Below are positions 58,401 through 64,000 of a stretch of DNA of 64,000 nt, in pieces; within the stretch, counting starts at the first letter, position 1; every line of letters begins with the position of its first letter. Position numbers and translations under genes: made by a program. Under the pieces are notes generated by a model. The model was not told the origin of the DNA and did not search any database. It worked only from the letters and a program-made list of their open reading frames with translations. The DNA lies in contig JAGQDJ010000061.1 in assembly GCA_022885665.1 (NCBI GenBank), forward strand, positions 62,001 through 126,000. The letters are read 5' to 3'. The DNA comes from Triops longicaudatus (Eukaryota > Arthropoda > Branchiopoda > Notostraca > Triopsidae).

Positions 58401-61400
58401 TAAAAAAAAGCTTACACCAATTCAAATGACTTACTAACAATGAAATTTGATTCAAGCAAGCGCTAACGGTTTTCCAGTTTGAATTTGCTACAATAGCGCC
58501 TCCTCGCTGAAACTTCTTTACCTCCAGCTTTCCTCTGCGTACAGTATACGCCCTTCAACAATGAAATTCTTGTTAAGAGAACTTCTAACGAGTACATAAG
58601 CGTAACTTTCTAGGAAAACCTATTCAAGTGCGTCACACGAACGCTAACGGTTTTTCAGATTGTATCTCAACATGACGCTATGACGCTGTTGCGATACAAT
58701 CTTTAGAAATTTACTCAATATTTCAACAAAAGCACATTGTTGTCAATGTACCTTAACAGGGAAACTTCCATATGCTTCATAATTTAGAATTCATGGAGTT
58801 TTCCGCCATTTTGGCTACACTTTTTTTATCAAAACATTGCGCAGCCAAGCTCTAACCGTCTTCCAGTTCAAATCTTACGACGCTACCCTAGCTCAGGGCG
58901 TGGCTGAACCTCACAAACTTGGCTTCAACTATTTAACGTCTTTTGCAACAACGTATATTTAAGGTTCTTTAACAATTAAGGTATTCTAACGAAGATTTCT
59001 CCCAACTCTGTCAACACAAAAAGCTGATAATGCAAGTGGCATAAGAGCTAACGATTCCTTTACTCTAAGATGGCATCATAGTCGTTCACCACGTGGCTTA
59101 CTCAGCTTACTTTTTAATTACTTGAATTATACGATTGAAACATCACATTTTCCAAGCGAAAAAGCTCCTGTTCAACGAATAGAAAACTCGAATACGAAAT
59201 GCTATACACGCGAATTCTTTAACGGTGAAAAATCAATCAAAATTTCGCTGAAAAGTTGTTATAAAATTCTTTGAAATATCGTGACAAAATTGGTTGCAAA
59301 ATTTACTAAAAAATCGTTAAAAAATAAAAAACTAAGACTAAAACTTAGAAACTAATTGTGAAACTTACAAATTACTACTTATACAAATTAAAAGTAAAAC
59401 TCTCAAAATTGCAGCAATTCGAGGAAAATGGCTTTCAAAATTAAACAGACTCGAAGTATAGCATTTACTGAAAAAAACAACTAAAAATACTAAAACAATC
59501 ACTAGCTAATGCATTCAAAAACTATCTTAGCTGGCTTTCAGTAACTTTTACAGAATTTACGACTTTTTAACTCTGAAAAGATGACTCACACAAATTAACA
59601 AGCCATAATCTTTGCTTCTCTATGGGTCTAACGAACTTTTACATGGTTTAATGCCTTTTGACGACTAAGTGAATAACTTACTGGATTTCAAGCGCTGTTT
59701 GGCACGATCCTGCATTTCCGGCTCCATTTTCCGGCCTAGCAAAGTGTGTCTCCGGCCTTTGCTTTCTTGGATGCAACTCTGTGAAATATCGAAAACCGTT
59801 TACTGAAAAAATCTCAAAAATTGAAAACCAAGAAAAAATGTCAAAAAAGAGAAAAAGAGAGAAAAGGCATTGTAGTGAAAAAAAAAAAATAAAAATCTAA
59901 AAATAAAATTTTATATTAAACAAAAAAGAAAGAATTTATTTTTTTCGTTTAAAAAATAAGGTAAGTAAAAAAATTCTTTAATTTCTTTAATAAAGAAATT
60001 CTTTTAATTTCTACAACAAAGAAATTCTTTTAATTTCTACAATGAAGAAATTTCCTTCCTTCCTTTCCTTTTTTTCGCTTTTTGAAGAAAACAAAATAGA
60101 AGTCCATTAATATCGATTACCGTCTTAGACGCAAAAAAAAGAAAAATGACAGAAAAAATGTTCTTTGGCTTTTTATCTTCGTTATGCTTAAGCAAACTGA
60201 ACGTATACCCTTCGCACTCTATAACGCGAACCCACTGCTTTTATCCCATTTTATCCCTGTTGCTTTACCTTGAGCGCTGCGAGCCAGTCCGACAATCCAT
60301 TACTGCTCTTTAGCAGCAATTTCCCTTCACGGGGCAGAGTTAAGGCAATGGCCACTTGGCCCTTCTTCTCCAGCCATTCCGCTTCCGTAACGTCTGCCAA
60401 GTTGACCTGAGAAAAAAATAAAGCCGTCCACACCTCTTAATTACTTTCAAAAAAAAAATCTTCAAAGAATCTGAGAAAAATCCTGTGAAATTCTGTGAAA
60501 AATCTAAAAAACATTCCGTTAAAATTCTATTTAAAAAAAAAACTTTTGAAAGAATTTCTTCTGTTATTTCTGCCAAGTAAGAAAAACAAAAAGCAAAAAG
60601 GAAGAAAACAGAAAAGTTGGAACAAACTTTGAAACACAAGAAAGAAAAAATTAAGACAAATTTAGGCGACGAAAAGGTGGGTTTCGGGAATAAATTCCAC
60701 CAGAAAAGAAAAACGTATAATCTTTTTCAAAGTACAAGAACGTTAATTTTGTCTTTCTACTCGGAAAGAAAAACTTTTCTTAAGCTTTACGTTCTCCGGC
60801 AGAGGAAAAGTTTCTCTACTTCGATACTTTTAAAGCGATTTTTAAAAGTGAATTCTTCAGTCTTTTGCTCGAAAATTAACGAGGTTCATTTTATAGTTTT
60901 TCCCATTTTTTAAGCGGCGCAAAACATTTCAAAAAGGTAGAAACTCACTTTGAAGAGAAAAGCGCCCATGGGCGTTAACGAAAGCCCGGAGTTTCGTTTG
61001 AAACAATGCAAGTAGTCCTTAGTGAGCAGGCAATACCTTTCCCGCCAACGTGAGAACAATCGATCACGCATTACCCAGAGCAATCCTTTGCACACGAGCG
61101 AAGATTCCTATAAAATTGCAAAACCAGATAAATTTATAAGTAAGAAATACGCTAAAAACGGTATGAAGACTCAGAGAAAAATTGACCAAACCCTACTTTA
61201 ACTGATAAATAAAAACCTTGTCCTGGTCTACATGAACCAAAGTTTATGTAAATTACGCTAAGTCTAACCTAACATAACCTAAATGAACCTAAACTTATAC
61301 CTGGTCCATTCTGACTTATGTTAACTAGATAACATCTATTCAAATGAATAAAAAATTTGGAAAATTTACCGTCAATTCAGCTTATAAGAAGTTTATTTTC

Positions 61401-64000
61401 TTAAAAGCGTGAAAAACGGTTTCAATTTTTATAATTCAAATCCATTTTTGTATTGGTAAACATTTCTCAGTTTCTTAAGCGTGTCTATGACGCTTTTCTA
61501 AGTTTTATTTGTTCTTCTAATTTTCAGTTGTTGTATTTTGTATATCTCTTGTATATCTTGTGTATCTTGTATATCTCTTGTTGTATATCTCTTGGGTACG
61601 TCAAGATCTGTTCACTCAGCATAGTACATAAGAATGTACACTCACGACACCTGTGTGAGATTAACGCATCACTGCTACGGATACTATACTCCCTAAGGAC
61701 GTGTTTGACACGTGACGCAACGTCAAAGCGTCAATTTTTTTAACAAATAAATTTAATTTTATACCTTATCTATTCCAACTTTCATTGTTGCAACATGCCA
61801 ATCTGCGCAATATGAAAGTTGCACATTCCTCAACTCGCTTTACAAGCGCTGATTTCTAGACAAAGCTAAACTTACAACAGTATCCATCATAGTTCACCAA
61901 GCGCTCGCCAGGGGGCTTAAAGTTTCCCTTAATTTAATTTCCCCCAAGGACGAAACATGCATGCTACGATGTTATGTAAAACGACTAAAACCGCAGGATT
62001 TGCTCTAAACGCGACGAAAATTTACGACGTAATGTGGTGGTGTTACTTCCGCGTGTGGTCAATGTTTCTGAAACACAGCTAGGAAACAAAATTGAAAGAA
62101 AACAGTTGCGACATTACGTTGCGGGAGACCAAACTTTGAATTTCGTGTCCTTCATTTCGCGGGTTCGAAGAAGAGCTTTCCCTGAAAATTTGATATTAAT
62201 GTGAGGCATTTCAGGTCTTCAGTCAGTGATTAAAAAACTGGAAAGAAAAAAGGCTACGAAAGACGTAAGAAAGCCACAGTTTCCCGTTGATAAATCCTGA
62301 CTTGGCCCCGAAAAGCATCCTTTCTTGTTCGTCAAGCAGAAAATGGGATGCAAGGTGCATCCGTTTGGAACATTGATTATAGAAGGGAGAAAACGGTGTA
62401 CCTCCCTCTTGTACCCTCTCTTGCGGCCCTTCGGGGCATATTGCGAGCAAAGGTGGCTTGCTCCACAACGGAATAGAACCGTTTCCGATTTGAAAGCAAA
62501 TTATCAACGGTTTACTTTGATCTTCCAACGAATTCAGAAATGGATTATCCCTATTTGCTGACTTTCTTCGTAGTATGTTATCAAGACCTGAATTAAATTT
62601 CCCTTGTCTGCTTCAATTTTTCCAGTCCAGTAGCTTTGTTATGAGTTTGTATCTCGACAGTGAGTGACAGTAACGAAACGTTGTAATGTTCAATAATGGA
62701 TGGATTATTTCTTCATGCTCACTTTACAGTTTTCGTTGAAAAATACTCAACGGAATATTGTGAGACATTACATTTATAGATACCGTTTAGTATGCCTTTA
62801 AATGTGCTTTCTTCGTTAGAATTTGTGCTATTGCACATAATGTATGGCAAGTGAGGTATTTATTAGAATAGGTTTTTCTGCGCAGATACCAAGGCCGTAC
62901 TCAGGGGGGAGGGATTAGAGGGTCTACCCCCTCCTCGAAATTATTGTTTCACAATGGGGAAAATAGGACAAACCTTCAATGTCCAAAAAAAATGGCATAC
63001 GAAATCTGACTCAAACTTCACAAATATCCGCTGTATCCTAATGGATTTCAGACTGACACTATGTTACGGTTCGTTTTTAAGGGACAAACCGTGAATTGCG
63101 TTACAATACAATTGGCACTTAGGAACAGATAGGATCTATGAATCAAGTTACTCAATAGTTCAAGTCAAGTAATCTTATTAAAAGAGTCGAAGAGTGACAT
63201 AGTTCGGACAAATGTGCTGGGCGTGTCCTAAGTGATTGCCGCAAAAGCTCTTTGGCGTTAGAAGCCCGCAGATTAGAAAACCAAGCGATCTGCTCCAAAG
63301 AAAACGTGGTTTAACCAAATAGATGGAGACTTGAAAAATGAACACATCAGTATCGACGATTCTCGAAGCAAAACCAGTAATCATGACCGGTGGTAACAAT
63401 TAATAAACCGGAACCATAAGCATGCAACAGTTATCGGCTGAGACGCTCATCTCTGTCAGCTAAAGGATTCAAGTTCAAGTCTTGTTTTATAAATTTCGTC
63501 GCTCTACTTACTTCTTACTCTTCAAAAGTTCGAACAGAGCTGACTTTTCTTTGTTGGAGTTCATTTCCTTTGCCTACAGCTCACGTTATTATTTAACTAC
63601 TAACTTATTACCTTCCAAAATGGGCGCGTTTCATTGTTGTTATGCTGCCATAGTGATGCGGCGAGAAGTGCTAGTCTTCTGAATGCGAGCTATCGAACCG
63701 ATTCTTACAGCCCATAGGCTAGCTATTTCAACCGATCCTTTACCCGCCTTTCATTGCAATTTCTCTCATCTTTCAAAATTCCATTTCAATCATTTCATTC
63801 TCTTCTAATGCTATTACCTGCTTCAAAAGCAGTTTTAATATAATTCTCAATTTCCTCTGCAAAGCAGAAAGAAAACTTGACCAACTGCCCAAGCGTCTGT
63901 ACTTCCTTTCCCTGGGGCCATATTGCCCTCGAAACTCTTCCCAACATCGCACTCCCCGCAAAAAAAAAAAGCCCATCTAAACTTTCTTACCTCATCCTTG
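52491..64000 (-). CDS. PH-domain protein with C-terminal PDZ-ligand-like end (5' partial)
   Basis: Supported minus-strand exons: 64000-63991 (partial), 63951-63818, 61107-60949, 60406-60269, 59778-59682, 56976-56869, 55052-54939, 54746-54621 and 52591-52491, the last ending TGA. From 61107 onward every join keeps phase. Exon 63951-63818 reads MLGRVSRAIWPQGKEVQT and EEIENYIKTAFEA, perhaps helical. Exons 61107-60269 form a pleckstrin-homology domain: LFSRWRERYCLLTKDYLHCF, then LADVTEAEWLEKKGQ, LPREGKLLLKS and the closing helix GLSDWLAALK with the conserved Trp. PH domains bind phosphoinositides or proteins. The rest is Ser/Pro/Thr-rich and basic, probably disordered. The protein ends SPVTQV, fitting a class I PDZ ligand (T-x-V). 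At least one exon between 61107 and 63818 is missing, since phases differ there; 63570-63514 is one candidate. I cannot name the orthologue. Confidence 0.8.
52955..53290 (+). repeat. TTGTAACA word cluster
   Basis: About eight copies of TTGTAAC(A) occur in 335 bases inside the last intron of the PH gene. Spacing is irregular and flanks are unrelated. Confidence 0.6.
55590..56375 (+). repeat. Long CTAACCTAA / CTTAACC tract
   Basis: The longest of the degenerate CTAACC tracts, directly left of the MITE at 56387, in an intron of the PH gene. A further short tract lies at 61190-61330. Confidence 0.65.
56387..56785 (+). mobile_element. MITE of about 399 bp with AGGGCAATG terminal inverted repeats
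   Basis: The ends are AGGGCAATG (56387-56395) and CATTGCCCT (56777-56785). They extend imperfectly inward to about 20 bases (GATACCAAAA against ACACTAAAA). TTAA flanks both sides (56383-56386 and 56786-56789). The flank can also be read as TA with one more TIR base each side, so piggyBac-type and Tc1/mariner-type origins are both possible. The inside has no transposase. It contains TGACGTCA and CACGTG words and lies in an intron of the PH gene. Confidence 0.85.
57185..57835. repeat. Family A repeats in the PH-gene intron, both orientations
   Basis: Copies near 57190, 57228 (reverse), 57280 (reverse), 57318, 57420 (reverse), 57556, 57685 (reverse) and 57810 (reverse). Some face each other and could pair. 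Confidence 0.8.
58440..59100 (+). repeat. Diverged tandem modules of about 190 bases
   Basis: A recurring start near CGCTAACGGTTTTCCAGTTTGAAT appears at about 58462, 58642, 58850 and 59044, steps of 180, 208 and 194 bases. Most copies are followed by an ACGCT- or AGCGCC-like word. The first module also contains CAACAATGAAATTCTTG further on. Confidence 0.65.
61108..63817. other. Intronic stretch of the PH gene with unresolved exon(s)
   Basis: Phase bookkeeping requires at least one exon here. A candidate at 63570-63514 (minus) accepts one carried base after GCTGTAG, reads NELQQRKVSSVRTFE and ends at GA|GTAAGA. A second at about 61697-61651 ends GTC|GTGAGT. Neither completes the phase chain on its own. 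The rest looks non-coding. Confidence 0.3.

Noticed and set aside
61880..61925. Exon-like KPPGERLVNYDGYC segment before a GTAAGT donor (minus strand)
   Set aside because: It reads well, but its phase fits neither the upstream exon at 63818-63951 nor the PH exon at 61107, and its acceptor is poor. Not enough to call.

Overview
The window is nuclear DNA from an invertebrate animal, most likely an arthropod. The genes are split by GT-AG introns, most of a few dozen bases to about 3 kb, the non-coding DNA is AT-rich, and there are poly(A) signals but no operons. The arthropod lean rests on three things: a serine-protease homologue with the GDGG active-site replacement typical of arthropod SPHs, introns of about 40-75 bases in that gene, and degenerate tracts resembling the arthropod telomere unit TTAGG. 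No species can be named from the sequence alone.

Gene layout, left to right: (1) the 5' part of a minus-strand membrane protein (2740 to 2065, continuing off the left edge); (2) LSM4 on the minus strand (11034 to 6476, five coding exons), with a divergent plus-strand first exon 300 bases upstream of its start codon (11334-11446); (3) a repeat-rich, gene-poor stretch (11.4-35 kb) holding a decayed piggyBac-type transposase (about 20.2-20.7 kb), several unassigned exon-like segments and large repeat arrays; (4) UGCG, ceramide glucosyltransferase, on the plus strand (35405-42411, eight exons); (5) an inactive trypsin-like serine-protease homologue on the minus strand (44992 to 43784, 5' end unresolved); (6) the Hippo/MST kinase on the plus strand (46502-52002, ten exons); (7) a PH-domain gene on the minus strand running from beyond the right edge to 52491, convergent with Hippo and ending in a possible PDZ ligand. 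Exon joins were worked out by hand from splice sites, reading phase and family similarity.

The genes have unrelated jobs: mRNA decay and splicing (LSM4), glycosphingolipid synthesis (UGCG), growth control (Hippo), and extracellular protein interactions (SPH). No pathway cluster is evident.

The most unusual content is non-coding. At least five repeat systems occupy intergenic and intronic DNA: (A) CCGGAT(GT)AAGAG motifs, often in inverted pairs or evenly spaced; (B) a TTAACCATGGTTA palindrome array at 28.9-31.3 kb with a collinear copy at 20.9-21.5 kb that includes a hairpin with one compensatory change; (C) dispersed AACAATGAAA/TTTCATTGTT modules, which match a SOX-type core; (D) diverged modules of about 190 bases at 58.4-59.1 kb; (E) CTAACCTAA-like tracts. 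A MITE of about 399 bases lies in an intron of the PH gene.
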